From NCBI GenBank assembly GCA_008704415.1, contig VXIS01000122.1, positions 57,551 through 121,550 of the forward strand: DNA of 64,000 nucleotides. The letters are read 5' to 3'. The translations under genes were made by a program, and so were the position numbers. This document shows, in pieces, positions 1-11,449 of the stretch (position 1 is the stretch's first letter; every line of letters starts with the position of its first letter). The notes below the pieces were generated by a model. That model was not told where the DNA came from. It ran no database searches and worked only from the letters and a program-made list of their open reading frames with translations. Source of the DNA: Sphaerosporella brunnea (taxonomy: Eukaryota > Ascomycota > Pezizomycetes > Pezizales > Pyronemataceae).

Positions 1-2765
1 AAAATGATCAGTGGCTTGCGGAACTGGCGGTTCATCTGGCGACGCAAGATGTGGAACAGGTTGGCGGGGGTGGTCATGTAAGCAACTTGCATGTTGCAGT
101 CCTGGTGCTGGCGGTCGAGCTTCTCGGGCGAGGGGAAGACACGGGAGTCCTCGTTACAGAGCTGAAGGTAACGCTCGATTCGGCCCGAAGAGTGCTCGGG
201 TCCCTGTCCGTCGTATCCGTGGGGGAGAGACATGACGAGACCGGTACGCTGGCGCCACTTGGTCTCACCGGAAGCGATGAACTGGTCGATGATGCACTGG
301 GCGTTGTTGGCGAAGTCACCGAACTGAGCCTCCCACATGACAAGAGCATCGGGGGAGCTCAAAGAGTAACCGTACTCGAAACCAAGTGCTCCGAACTCAC
401 TCAGAGAGGAGTTGCAGATAGCGAACTTGGCCTGGTCCTCAGAGAGGTGCTGCAGAGGAGTGTAGGTAGCCTCGGTCTCCTGGTCGTGGAGAACAGCATG
501 GCGCTGAGAGAAGGTACCACGCTCGACATCCTGACCGGAAACACGGACATGCTTGCCCTCCTTGAGCAAGGAGCCGAAAGCAAGAGCCTCCGCAGTTGAC
601 CAGTCAATGCCTTTACCCTCCCCGACGACCTTCTTGCGATTGTCAAGGATACGCTTCAGGTTGCGGTGGACGGTGAAGCCCTCCGGAGGCTCGGAAATGA
701 CGTTGGCGATGTGCTTCAGGGTCTCGTGGTCGACAGCGGTAGGCAGGTGAGGAAGAACCTCGGTGGCAAGCTCTTTGGGAGACTTGAAACCATGCCAGGC
801 GCTGGTGAGCCACTCCCGAGAGGTGGCCTGGTAGTCCTTCGACTTGGCGAAGCTGTCCTCCAGCATACCCCAGACCCTGCAGCATCATTAGCAACGGCTA
901 ACTGCCAAGACATGCCCGATGTTAACTTACCAGCTCTTATGCTCCTCGATATCCTCCTTAGTAAAAGTACCTTCCTCAAGTAGCTTCTGAACGTACATGT
1001 CCAGAATGGGCTGCTTTTGGGCAATCCTCTTGTACATCAGGGGCTGGGTGAAACTGGGCTGATCAGTCTCGTTGTGTCCGTGCTTACGGTAGCACACGAG
1101 ATCGATGACAACGTCGCGCTTGAACTGGGCACGCCAGTCGGCAGCCAACTGAGAAACAAAGGTGACAGCCTCTACATCATCGGCGTTGACGTGGAAGATG
1201 GGGGCATCAACGGTCTTGGCAATGTCCGAGCAGTAGGGAGTGGAACGGGCGAAGCGGGGGTCGGTGGTGAAACCGATTTGGTTGTTCACGATGACGTGAA
1301 TGGTACCACCAGTAGAGAAAGCGGGCAGAGCGTGGAAACCAAGGGTCTCATACACGACACCCTGAGCGGCGAACGCGGCATCACCGTGCAGCAACACGCT
1401 CATAGCGGTGTTATGCTCAGTCTCATCGTTGTTGAAGTGCTGGATGGCACGGGTCTTTCCGAGAACGACAGGGTCCTCAGCCTCCAAGTGGGAGGGGTTG
1501 GCAACCAGGGACAGCTGGACGCGCTTTCCGGAGGGAGTGGGGCGCTCGAAGTTCATACCCAAGTGGTACTTGACGTCACCGGAACCCTCATCGCTGGGCT
1601 CGGCAGAACCGCTGAACTCGCTGAAGATAGACTCGTTGGGTTTCCGCACAACGTTGGAAAGAACATTGAGACGGCCACGGTGAGGCATACCGATGACGAT
1701 GTCCTTAATACCGTGGTCAACGGAGCGGTCGATCAAAGCCTTCATACCCGGAACCAAGGACTCGCAACCCTCGAGACCGAATCGCTTGTCGTTGGGGTGC
1801 TTGGTGGAAAGGAAAGACTCAAATGAAGAAGACCAGATCAGACGGTCCAAGATGCGGCGCTTCTCGTCCTGGTTGTACTGGTAGGGGGTGGGGATCTCGA
1901 CACGCTCACGGATCCAGTCACACTGGTCCCTGTCGGGAATGTGAACGTACTCGATACCGATGGAACCGCAGTAGATCCTCTCACAAGCAGCCACGATCTC
2001 CCGTAGGGTCATCTTTTCCCGACCGCCGGTGGCGAATCTAGGCAAAATACCCGGGCCCAGGGTGTACTCGTCATCCAGATCCTGCTCAGTGAACTGGTAG
2101 TGCTCGAGCTCCAACTCACGCGGCCGCGCCTGTCTCAGATCTCCCTCCAAACGGATTCCGAGGGGGTCAATCTTGGCTTTGTGGTGTCCACGAACCTGAT
2201 AGGCACGCACAAGCAGCTGTACTTTCAAGTGTTTTGTGACGTCGGTGTTGCTACCGAGGTTCGCGCCGGGAACGATCGAAGGGATGCCACCAGTGGGAGT
2301 AGGCACAATGGTAGGAGGGGCCTGGAAAGCTTGCGATGGGGGACCATTTCCCTCCATATTCTTAAAATATACCTGCCATGAAAGGTGAACGCTTGAGGGA
2401 TCCTTCTTCCACGCCATGTACATTTCATCAACGTAGTTGGCAGCGTCGCCACGAAGGAAGGCATCGTTGGGGTCCTAAAGCAGCGTGTAATTCATCAGCA
2501 ATCCGTCGAGCTCCGGTTGCGTTGCGGCGGTGCGAGATCGCCCGAGCGCACCCCCGGCAGAGACACGAAGGGGGGAACTCACCACACCAACCTGAGCGGC
2601 GTAATGCCGCTTCTGCACGGCGAGAGGTTTTCGGTGTGTGGATAATGAACCGCAGGCAGCGGGGCGTGTGTAGAGGGAAGCCGTCTGGGAGTTGTTGGGT
2701 AGCCGAACGAGGCCGTTCAGCGAGCCGCCCATCCGGCGCGACGAGCGCAGAGTCGACCGCAACAT
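1..2765 (-). CDS. KGD1: 2-oxoglutarate dehydrogenase E1 component (partial, C-terminus outside window)
   Basis: E1 subunit of the mitochondrial 2-oxoglutarate dehydrogenase complex, which decarboxylates 2-oxoglutarate with thiamine diphosphate in the TCA cycle. Three exons are visible on the minus strand: 2765-2583, 2474-931 and 876-1. The introns are 2475-2582 (GTGAGT...TTTAG) and 877-930 (GTAAGT, CTAAT branch site, GCAG). Exon 1 encodes a basic, Ser/Arg-rich presequence ending near [14 protein letters not shown] residues, as expected for matrix import. The body shows the family signatures [29 protein letters not shown] (about residue 323), the thiamine diphosphate motif [11 protein letters not shown] (about 423-433) and NNQIGFTT (about 458). 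About 867 residues are visible; the family has about 1,000-1,050, so the last 150 or so lie beyond position 1. The splice at 931/876 restores [12 protein letters not shown], a conserved fungal segment. No frame damage is seen. Confidence 0.96.
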
Positions 2766-4998
2766 GGTTATTCAGAGAGGGCGGTCAGAACAAGCAGGAG
2801 AATCGATCAACGACGCACGGCGCAGGTGGATATGAAGTTTGGTGGTAGGGAGGGGGTGAATGTGTGGTGGGTGGGTTGATTCGGTGATGCGGAAGGGATT
2901 CGAGAGGACTTAGAGAGAAATCCCTTGTGGCTTCGCTCGGAAGAATTCAGAGCTTTGGATTTGCTGGCTCGGCTGAGTAAGCAGCACGCGCTTGCAACGG
3001 CACAACTTCCGGCTCCGGAGTCCGTACGAGGGGAGATTCCAGTGCCGATGAGCGATTATTCGTGTGTCTGTATCTGTGTCTGTCGCTGTTCTGTTCTCTG
3101 GCGTCTGTCCGATATCTCTCTCAACAGACCCACGATCCGCCCAGCCAGTGTGCGGTTTGCTGCGGCTGGCTGGCTGCATCTGACCGGACCGAATGACCTC
3201 CTTCAAATGCTGTTGTTGTTGTTGTGTTGGTGACAGTGATCGTTCCGCTCCAAAGCTGAGCTACATACGTAATACCGCATGAACCACGCCCTGCTACATA
3301 CATACCCCACGTTTTGACTGGCGGACGAGAGTCCAGGAACGCAAGGCCAGCCGCAACGGAACCATCACCGCCAGGAAAACATCCGCTCCTGATTCGCAGG
3401 GAGCTCGAGGAGGCAAGACGCAGCTGCTCACGTGCATCGAAACGCTGACCGCCGGCTGCTTGTTTTGGGAGCAAAAGAAAAAAAATATCGCACAAGATTG
3501 GTGGAGCCGAGAGGGCTCTCATGCCGAATACCGATCGGCCCGCAAGGCAGGAACGGCAGCGGCAGTCCTGGTGGCGATGTCCGCGAACGCAAACGTTCCA
3601 GCTCCCGACTGTCGATAGGAGCTGTGCTTTCGATGTTGATATCCTGTGAAGCCCGGTCGCGAGCTACGGCAAGCTGTTTGCCGGGAGACTCCGAGCGCAT
3701 CATCCCTCACGCTTCCGAGTGACTACCCTCGGCCGACCGAAGTAAACCCACCAATAAAAACGGCCGGATCTCTGACTTCCGTAATCTCGAGCCTCTGCGA
3801 GTGCGAACGAGCGTGTGAAACCAACCAAATTTAAAGAGGTCCCTTCCAAGCGCGAAGATGAAATGTGGCGAGATTTGTATTTGCCGTGAAGGAGGGAGAA
3901 CGCCAAGACTTGCTGGGACAAATCGAGTGATGTTTGTGGATATCGCACCTCAGTCGACAGCGGCAGCTGTCGTTCTGCGCGGCCTGCGTCTGTAACTGTG
4001 CTTAGGGTCTAAAGCGAATGGCCATAGGTATCTTTCACTTATGTACTTCGATTCCGTCTTGTTTTGTTGTTTGAAAGGTTCCTTAAGGTCGGGAAACACC
4101 CGTTTGGACCGCCTCCCAGTGAACTCCTTCTTGAGCTGAACGAAGCCTTTTATGGCTAGCCTAGACCGAGAGTCAGTGATAGGCCAGAAGGTGATGAGCT
4201 CGTACTGCATTGAATGTTCACGAGCTAACTGTCAACTGTCTTATCGAGGAGAAATGCTTGGGTTGCCCTTTGACCCAACTGTCTTCCTTCATCACAACTC
4301 CCTCCCCTCGTAAGAACACCATACCGTCCTCTCCAAACCCTAATAGGGTGTTGTAGCCTTTCCTGGCGCTTCGGGTTCCTGCGTTCCTTTCAATTCTTTC
4401 CAGCGGCAAGCGTCAACTTTGAATCACTATGCGTAAGAGTTCTGGCTCACTCCCGACTATTAGCAGGTATTTGAGTTTATGGATCGCTTCCCGTGCACGC
4501 AGTTTGGAGCGCGTGTTTTACACCTAGCTTACTCGAAGATTACCGTACATGTTATCCCTTAAGTTTCCATGTTTGGTTAAAGCGGTACAAAAGATCTGCA
4601 TGTCAGCCCTGTCGTTTGTGGGTATGTACTCTAGCAGACTGGGGCTTTGCAGACTGCAGCAGTCTGGTGTCGATTCGGTGGCCGTTCGGTGCTTTCTGGA
4701 GATGTTGAGGTTTGTGGGCGGCAGAGGGAAGCAGCAAATCCCACAAAATTTGGCAGCCCACACTAAAGAATGTTTTCTTCAAAAAATGTATGGGAATTCT
4801 TTACCAATACTGGTATTGATCTTCCTGTCTCTCGACGTCTCCATTTCCACCGCTGTGCCTTTTCTTTGCATCCTGGCGCTGTGCTGATCCAGCGATGCTG
4901 AGCCAAACTCCATCGTCAACCCTCCCCACCTGACCTTCGTTCCACATTTACCGACACGTCGACAACTAAACTCATCTGATTTTCCTCTATTAGGCACC
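2766..4998. other. Intergenic region between KGD1 and the BTB gene
   Basis: This 2.2 kb spacer lies between divergent starts and must hold both promoters. All reading frames are short and interrupted, none has a recognisable domain, and no RNA gene is visible. A pyrimidine-rich stretch at about 4900-4990 leads into the BTB start, and CTATTAG just before GCACCATG could be the acceptor of a 5'UTR intron. I see no convincing repeat. Confidence 0.6.
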
Positions 4999-7900
4999 AT
5001 GTCCCTCATGAAGGAGCAACCGCCGGGCTTGAGCCAGATTGTGATCGACAACAACGGCGAAGGACTCATCTACCTCTCCGATCGGGTTTACAAGGTGTCG
5101 ATCAGCAAAGTTTCTGAAGCATCACCGATTCTAAGAGACCTGTTCAGTGGCCAAACAGCCATCCAATTGGCACCCCCCGACGATCCAGTAGCCGTCGAGC
5201 GTCTTCTCAGGATCTTCCATGAGCATTCGGTAAAGTTTTCAGATACAACGCCGCTGCTTATCGCTAGGTTGGCATTGCTGTGCCTCAAGTGGAAATGCAT
5301 CGGAAACCCCCTGGGCTATTACCCAGAGGCTTGGATTGCACTCTTGGAGAAGAACCTGAACCTGCAGGATGGATATGAGCCGTGGGTTCTGTGGCTCGCG
5401 ATCGCGAAAGCCTTCGGTCGGAAGGACATCACATTGTCGATTCTGAATAAACATGCTTTGTCAATCTGGAAGTGCTTGGGCCATGACGAACTCGAAAGCT
5501 TGAGGTCCTTTGTTCCGTTTGAAATTGGCGGTAAGTTAGCACATTTCTTTCTTCTTGCACTTTGTAGCAAGCACACTTGCGCAATTGCAACGTCCCGTTG
5601 GCATTCCTTCAGCCACGATGCCACCATGAACAGAGCTTGTTGGCTTCATGTGAACCAGTAGCTATTTACAGGCTTGTAAGATGCTGATATTTTGCAGAAA
5701 CCTTCCAGATAACACGCGAGAGTGCTCTTGACTTTATCTGCACGTCTGCTCGCATGCTTCTGGAAACTACCAAAGCATTTGACCTTTGCAAGGCATTCGA
5801 TAAATGCGCCGAAAAGCGCCAGGAGTGCTCCTCAATACTTCTTGGATCCCTCCTTCACACCCTAAAGAGGCCCGTGAACCCAGTTTTCTCATACATGCCG
5901 CTCATGGAGCTTTTGGGAAAGGAACAACTCGGAAAGGGAGTCATTGGGCTACAGGAACACCCCAAATGTACGGCAGAGATCCGTGAGACCCATCACAAGT
6001 TTCTTCAGAAGATTTTCAGAACGCTGGAAACTTTTGATACCAAAATCAAGGACCTCATAGACAGCCAACAGACACAAGCGACTAAATTTCAAATACCAAT
6101 TCTTCCTCGGGGTTCTAACGAAAACTCGATTTCTCCGAGTTCTGGGAGAAATTTTGTGGAGCCCGTTACAGCCCCTCAAATTTTTTCCAAAGACCATGAC
6201 CTCTGGCCTTTTGATCATCAGGCGCAGCCTAGTGCCGCTTGGTCCATGAGCCAGAAAGACTTAGGTTTAGACATTGATCACTTCCGGTTGATCTTTGGGG
6301 TCCCAGAGCGACTCAGTCCAGAGGTTGCGTCGAAAGCTCCAAATATTCATACCGTTTTGGCAGAACGGCCCTCCCAAGTCTCTATTTTTCTGCCTAAAGA
6401 CTCGCCTCTGACTTTGGAAACATTGCACGGCACTGTTGAAGCTAAGCACCTCGAGCAGGATCCTGCCGCCTCCATGCTAGGCTGTGCCGCAGTCACCCCT
6501 CACCGTTCGGATACTCAGTGTTCTCCCCCACCTGTGGACCTCTCACACTGTGATGCTCGGAGTCCTTCGGAGAAGGTCAATCCGCAGCGTACCGACAGCC
6601 CAGAGCCTTCCCAAGCTTCGGAGGTGATGTTCGCGGCTCCTGATGGAACCAATATTACCGGTCCCACTGTCGTTCCAATCGAAGAGCAGGCAAAGTTTGA
6701 GGAAACATTTCCCTCCACAAAAATTGGCCCCATTGAGCGTGTCACGGGCAATAACGCCATCGAGAGGGACTTGCCAGTTTTACCTACCACCAGCATCGTG
6801 TCTATTAAGGCTACCTCCATCCAGGAAGTCCCTACGACTATTCTGGAGTTTTCAATGGAGGAGGATCTGCGCCAGCTGGCCATCGCTGAACCCGTAGTTG
6901 AAGCCAGTGAAAAATCCCTAGCTGCCAATGAGTCCTCTCTGATCGCGTCCAATGCAAATGGCGAAGAGTTCGTTGAAGCCTCGTCCTTCCAGCCGACTTC
7001 ACCTGTGGAGGAAGCTTCCCTTGGTGCTACCATTACTTCTGTAGCGTTGACTGCCGATGAGCTGGAACTATTGCATGCTTCTGAGAACGCTCATGGGATC
7101 GAAAAAAACACGCCTGCTTCTGAGACCACGGAGGTCGTCACTATTGATGAGACCATACCTACCGATGAGATTGTACCTACCGATGAGACTACCGATGAGA
7201 CCTCGAGTGACGAACAGTCTAGGTGTTGTTCTATAACCATAGATGAAACTTCATTCAGAGAGCCCTTAAGTTTCAGCGGTTCCTTCGCCCAGACGTCTTC
7301 ACCTACCGAGGAGGAATTCAACTTTCCCATGGTTTATTGCGACATTTCCCAGTCCGATAGTTCCCAACAGCAAGGTAGCAGGCATAGGCCACCCGTGATC
7401 TACTGGCAACCAGTTCACCCCTATTTCTCTGAGCATCTGTATCAATCCAACTACAGGCTTGCAGCGACTATTGGTTATCAGGCTATATCTGATTTTGAGG
7501 AACCTGTTACTTCAGACATGGCTCCTGTTCCGGCAAACTTTCCGCAGGCCGAGCATCCCACATCTTCTGAGGTCTTTCCTGAGGATCCTGAAACATCCGG
7601 CGTGCAACAAGTCCCGCGCCAGTCTGCCCAGGATACTGCGGATGAATGGTGCCCAGCTGGAAGCCTTAAAGAGCATGAGCATTTTTCGAACTTTGCCGCC
7701 GCTACCGCAAGGAATTCCCCTTCTGAAACCCAAATGGTATCCACTGTTGAACCTCAGCCCATTATCGAACTCGCTGCTACCGAGCAGACGGAAGTTTTGG
7801 CTGAAGTGATGCGCTCTGTGGAAGCCATTCTCGAGCAAAAGGAAAACTCTGAGGTCAAGGCACCCATAAACGAGTTTGATAAGGCTCCGGATGCGTCCGA

Positions 7901-8150
7901 AGACCGTCAGTCAGTTTCTCCTCCGCCCACGCGTTGCTCGACCATGAGTACCTTTCATGTCCCCTCATGGTCCCCTGCCATGCGCATGGCTATGGCGACC
8001 GCACTCAAGGACCCGGCGAAGAAGCAACTTCTTAAATATCTCAAAACCAAGTATTGCAGCATTAGTTCTAGTGTTCTTTTAGACACGGCTTTTCGCCTTA
8101 ATTGGGACCGTGACGCCGTGGAAGTTTTGCTGAACCAGTGGCACGATTGA
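4999..8150 (+). CDS. BTB/POZ-domain protein with long disordered tail
   Basis: Two exons, 4999-5530 and 5698-8150, are separated by a 167-bp intron (GTAAGT...TTTGCAG); the product is 994 residues. The start has a good context (GGCACCATGTCC). Residues 1 to about 120 read as a fungal BTB/POZ fold: IVIDNNGEGLIYLSD, then YKVSISKVSEASPILRDLF and a helical segment containing LLIARLALLCLKWKC. A second helical block follows to about residue 300. From about residue 320 to 930 the chain is Ser/Thr/Pro/Glu-rich and looks disordered, with a short TDETTDETSSDE repeat. The last 70 residues (SPAMRMAMATALKDPAKKQL onward, ending in WDRDAVEVLLNQWHD) are again helical. BTB domains are protein-interaction modules; whether this one binds a cullin cannot be told from sequence. 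The splice in the BACK-like region preserves the frame exactly. Confidence 0.85.
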
Positions 8151-9040
8151 AGGGGTCTTTACATAAAAGTAGGGTGGTATTTGCAACATTTGAAGAGTGA
8201 TAGATATTTTTGTTTTACGTTCTACAGATATAATGCCAATGGGGAGGAAGGATATTGGTTTGTTTCTACTGATAGGGCGGCTGCGATCTTTACTTTTCAC
8301 GGCTGAATTCAAGGTTGTTTCTCATGACGCACATGGTTCTCAACACGTGGCATTCATTTCTTTTCGGCGTGTTTCTGCGGCTGAAGGCTTCTCTTCGTCA
8401 AACAATTTTGTGCCGCAGCGTTTGCATGTAGATCACTACCGCATAAACTCGCAAGCAAGAGACTGGGCTACGTCACTGGCTAAGTCACTGCGCCATGTGG
8501 CAAAGCCACTAAGCCTACATGGCGCAGTGACTTAGCCCAGTATCTTGCTTGCGAGTTTATGCGGTACTCACTACCTACCTCTCAAGCGATTCCCGCACAG
8601 TGCGGCCACACGAGTGCATACATAGCGCGAGATGCGGCGATGTGCGGACATAGCGATGAGGTTCAGAGCCGTGTGACCCTCTCGGCTATGCGCATCCATC
8701 CCCAATCATTCAAAGCGCCGAGCCGAGTCTAGAGCAGAATCTTGGTTTGGGCGACAGGGGGCAAGGGGGCAGCGGGCTTGACGATGAGCGTGTGATGCTT
8801 AATCCAGTGGGCGATCGCCAACCGACGACACTTTCGCGACGTCCGTGGATTGTCGTCGAATAAGGGGCTTCGAGAGTGATTGCTTCCGACTCCCACAGAG
8901 AACTCTGCGACCGGCGACTTGTACCTCGGAGAAAACCATCGCAGCAGTCGCGCGATCCTTATCTCCCTACCTCTCCTCGTCTCCTGCCCCCCTCCCTCCC
9001 CCGCCCCATCGCTACCGCAACCACAACCACAACCGATCTG
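8151..9040. other. Intergenic spacer containing a palindromic element
   Basis: This 890-bp spacer joins two genes on the same strand. Apart from the foldback element at 8437-8566 it holds a CT-rich leader (about 8955-9005) just upstream of the next start. No coding frame or RNA gene is supported. Confidence 0.6.
8437..8566. mobile_element. Foldback MITE-like palindrome with TA ends
   Basis: The left arm (8437-8498) and right arm (8517-8566) are near-perfect inverted repeats around an 18-nt loop. Read inward, both begin TACCGCATAAACTCGCAAGC and end with AGTCACTGCGCCATGT. The left arm carries an extra 12 nt (CGTCACTGGCTA at about 8471-8482) that partly duplicates its neighbour, and there is one G/T difference near position 8461. 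The outermost bases are TA on both sides, compatible with a TA target-site duplication as in Tc1/mariner-pogo elements. It has no coding capacity. A simple structured hairpin is the alternative reading. Confidence 0.65.
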
Positions 9041-11449
9041 ATGGCTCACGGTTCTGGACATAATGGCGACGGCCAGGATCCTCCAGCACCGCCTGGCCTG
9101 CCTCCCCCTCCGCCTCCACATACAATTGAGATTCCAGCGCGATTATCGCTGGACCACCACCGCGACGCGAACGGCGCCTTCGACCTTTCGAGCGTTCTCT
9201 CGATAGTGCGCGGATTCGATTCACGCGACGGCCCAGGAAATGAAAGCGGAGGGAGCTCACATTCATACGAGATGGTGTCGCCGCACGATGATCGTGATGA
9301 ATACTTTGCAACGACGACGACGGGGACGGTGTCGAGTAATTCGGGGGAGCAACAACGGTCGTCACCCCTAGCGGTGGTCAACCATGGTCGCTACAATGAC
9401 GGCTCCGGATTGGATGGAGGCGTGGATCGGAGCTGGGAAGATGTCTCAGCTACGCTTGCAGCTGCAGGAGGAGCAGGAGCTCAGCTTTACGGCGACCACC
9501 ACCACCACCACCACCACCACCACCATCGCCACCCTGCGGACGGTGAAGGGGATATTCACTACGCTCCTAGAGAGCACGATCGCCCTTATTCTTCCGTTGG
9601 GGACATTTTTAAGGACTTTGACGGCGTTCATTACTACCCTGACCATTCTGGTCAGCTTCCACCTCCGACAGCTCACAGTCAGCCTGAGCACCGGAACTAC
9701 GCGGATCAACGTCGAGGATCGCGACCGATCTCGTACGCTCCGCCTCTCGACAATACAGCCCCCTCCGAGTCCTCTCGAGACTCCGGCTTCGTCTACTATC
9801 CCGCACCTGTGCCGGCGGTGTTGAATCTTCCCCCTTTAATGGCAAAGGACACCAAAGCGCGTAACCGCTTGACGAAAGTGCAAAAACGAGCCTCACAACA
9901 GGTACTCTCGGACGCCACAGCGCCCCTCGAGCACAACAACGGAACCAGCAATAACCGGCGATCGATGCACAGCGACGCATGGGCCGCCACACCAGGCAAC
10001 AACCAACAACACCGACTCTCCAACCTTCCTCCCGCCCTTCGTGCCTCCGTCTTCTTCGACAGCACCCAACCAGCCCCTCAAATCATGCCGGGCGAACTGC
10101 GCGACTCCTCCGCGGTCGCAACCCTCGATTCCATCCTGGACGCCTCCGCAAACGCGCCAGCGGCTGCGTTCACGGACCACCCAATTACAGGCACGGACGC
10201 GACCCAGCACCTGCCTCCTCCTCGCAATGGATACCGCAACTCGGTCGCCATGACTGTAACCCTCCACCCAGGGGAGTCTCCACCGCCTTCGGAAGGCGGG
10301 CCCACCCCCGAGATGCGGCATAGCCGCTCTTTCGAGGTTCCCCCATCTGCAGAGGGTGCCCTCCCCACCACTCTGCTCGCGGAACTCGAATCCCGTAAGC
10401 AGCAGCAGAAGAGTAGGAACCGTACAGCAGCATCCGCGTTTCCTAGTGGCATCCGCAGTACGCTGCTGGAACTCGACGCAGTCGCACAGGTGCAGGCGCA
10501 GAGCAGACGACAGAAGCGCACTACTCTTGCTTGGGAGGACCCGGACGACGCTAATAACGACGACGAAGATGTTCCCCTCGGTCTGCTCTATCAGGGTGGT
10601 ACTGCTGCGCGCCCTGGCCGCCCTGGTGGAAAGGATGAGGATGTTCCCCTCGGCCTATTGATGCAGAAGCAAATGGAGGAGTCGGAGCCGCTTTCTAAGC
10701 GCCGCGAACGTCTGCGCGGGGCTCAAGGCGCTTCCACACCCGCGCCCACCCTACCGGCACCCAAGATCCCACCCGTCGGTGGACCAGAGGAGGAGGAAGA
10801 GGAAGAAACTCTTGCGGCACGCATGAAGCGGTTGAAAGAAGAGAAGGAAAAAGCTAGCATTAACTCTGGCTCCAAGCGCCAATCAACGTTTGGCGACGGC
10901 GGCCTCGACATCAACTTCGACGCGCCTAGTCCTTCGGCCGCACCGCCGCCGCAACCGGAAGAAGAGACGCTGGCACAGCGACGGAAGAGGCTGCAGGGAG
11001 AGGAGGAGAGGCGGCGATTGACCGCCGAGGCGAAGGTCGTCCAGGCCGAGCTCAGGAAGAGACATAGCTTGACGCTTTTGCAGCAGCAGCAGATGCTGGG
11101 GTCTGGGCCGTTGGGGCGGAGCACGCCTATGCTCCAGAGGCCGATGAGCGGTATGGCGCAGCGGCCTATGAGCGGGCTTATTCATCAGGCTGGCGTGCCG
11201 CATATGCTTAGGCCCCAGATGAGCATGGGGAATATGCATCAAATGGGCGGGCCGGGGATGATGATGAATGGCGGGATGATGATGGGCGGAGGAAGCATGG
11301 GAATGGGTGGAATGAACGCGGGCATGATGATGGGAATGCCGCCGCCGACCCAGATGCAGCAGCAGAATCAGATGCTTTCCCCCCAGGAGATCGCGATGAA
11401 TAATCGCCAGCGGGAAATGGTAGAGCGTTGGAGAGCGAGTGTTATGTAG
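9041..11449 (+). CDS. Low-complexity disordered protein with His and Met tracts
   Basis: Single exon of 802 residues. An in-frame ATG at 8876 exists, but the 55 codons it adds are low-complexity and look like translated leader; ATGGCT at 9041 follows an A-rich CAACCGATCTG context and is preferred. No enzymatic or classic domain is recognised. Visible features in order are a proline stretch near the N-terminus, an uninterrupted run of ten His codons (about 9497-9526), a short duplicated motif DEDVPLGLL (two copies about 20 residues apart), a second duplicated motif of the form EEETLAxRxKRL followed by charged helix (two copies), and a Met/Gly-rich tail ending in NNRQREMVERWRASVM. The duplicated motifs and the helical C-terminus are the parts most likely to be conserved. 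Function unknown; probably cytosolic or nuclear because no signal peptide or membrane segment is visible. Confidence 0.75.
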   Translation: MAHGSGHNGDGQDPPAPPGLPPPPPPHTIEIPARLSLDHHRDANGAFDLSSVLSIVRGFDSRDGPGNESGGSSHSYEMVSPHDDRDEYFATTTTGTVSSNSGEQQRSSPLAVVNHGRYNDGSGLDGGVDRSWEDVSATLAAAGGAGAQLYGDHHHHHHHHHHRHPADGEGDIHYAPREHDRPYSSVGDIFKDFDGVHYYPDHSGQLPPPTAHSQPEHRNYADQRRGSRPISYAPPLDNTAPSESSRDSGFVYYPAPVPAVLNLPPLMAKDTKARNRLTKVQKRASQQVLSDATAPLEHNNGTSNNRRSMHSDAWAATPGNNQQHRLSNLPPALRASVFFDSTQPAPQIMPGELRDSSAVATLDSILDASANAPAAAFTDHPITGTDATQHLPPPRNGYRNSVAMTVTLHPGESPPPSEGGPTPEMRHSRSFEVPPSAEGALPTTLLAELESRKQQQKSRNRTAASAFPSGIRSTLLELDAVAQVQAQSRRQKRTTLAWEDPDDANNDDEDVPLGLLYQGGTAARPGRPGGKDEDVPLGLLMQKQMEESEPLSKRRERLRGAQGASTPAPTLPAPKIPPVGGPEEEEEEETLAARMKRLKEEKEKASINSGSKRQSTFGDGGLDINFDAPSPSAAPPPQPEEETLAQRRKRLQGEEERRRLTAEAKVVQAELRKRHSLTLLQQQQMLGSGPLGRSTPMLQRPMSGMAQRPMSGLIHQAGVPHMLRPQMSMGNMHQMGGPGMMMNGGMMMGGGSMGMGGMNAGMMMGMPPPTQMQQQNQMLSPQEIAMNNRQREMVERWRASVM

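Noticed and set aside
51..1826. Plus-strand open frames of 182 and 269 codons opposite KGD1
   Set aside because: They are shadows of the conserved E1 coding sequence, whose frame, splice sites and motifs are unambiguous.
8876..9040. Upstream in-frame ATG for the His/Met-rich protein
   Set aside because: The extension is low-complexity leader translation; the ATG at 9041 has a better context.
9497..9526. His10 run resembling an affinity tag
   Set aside because: It is encoded by a natural CAC triplet tract inside a disordered fungal protein, with no vector sequence around it.
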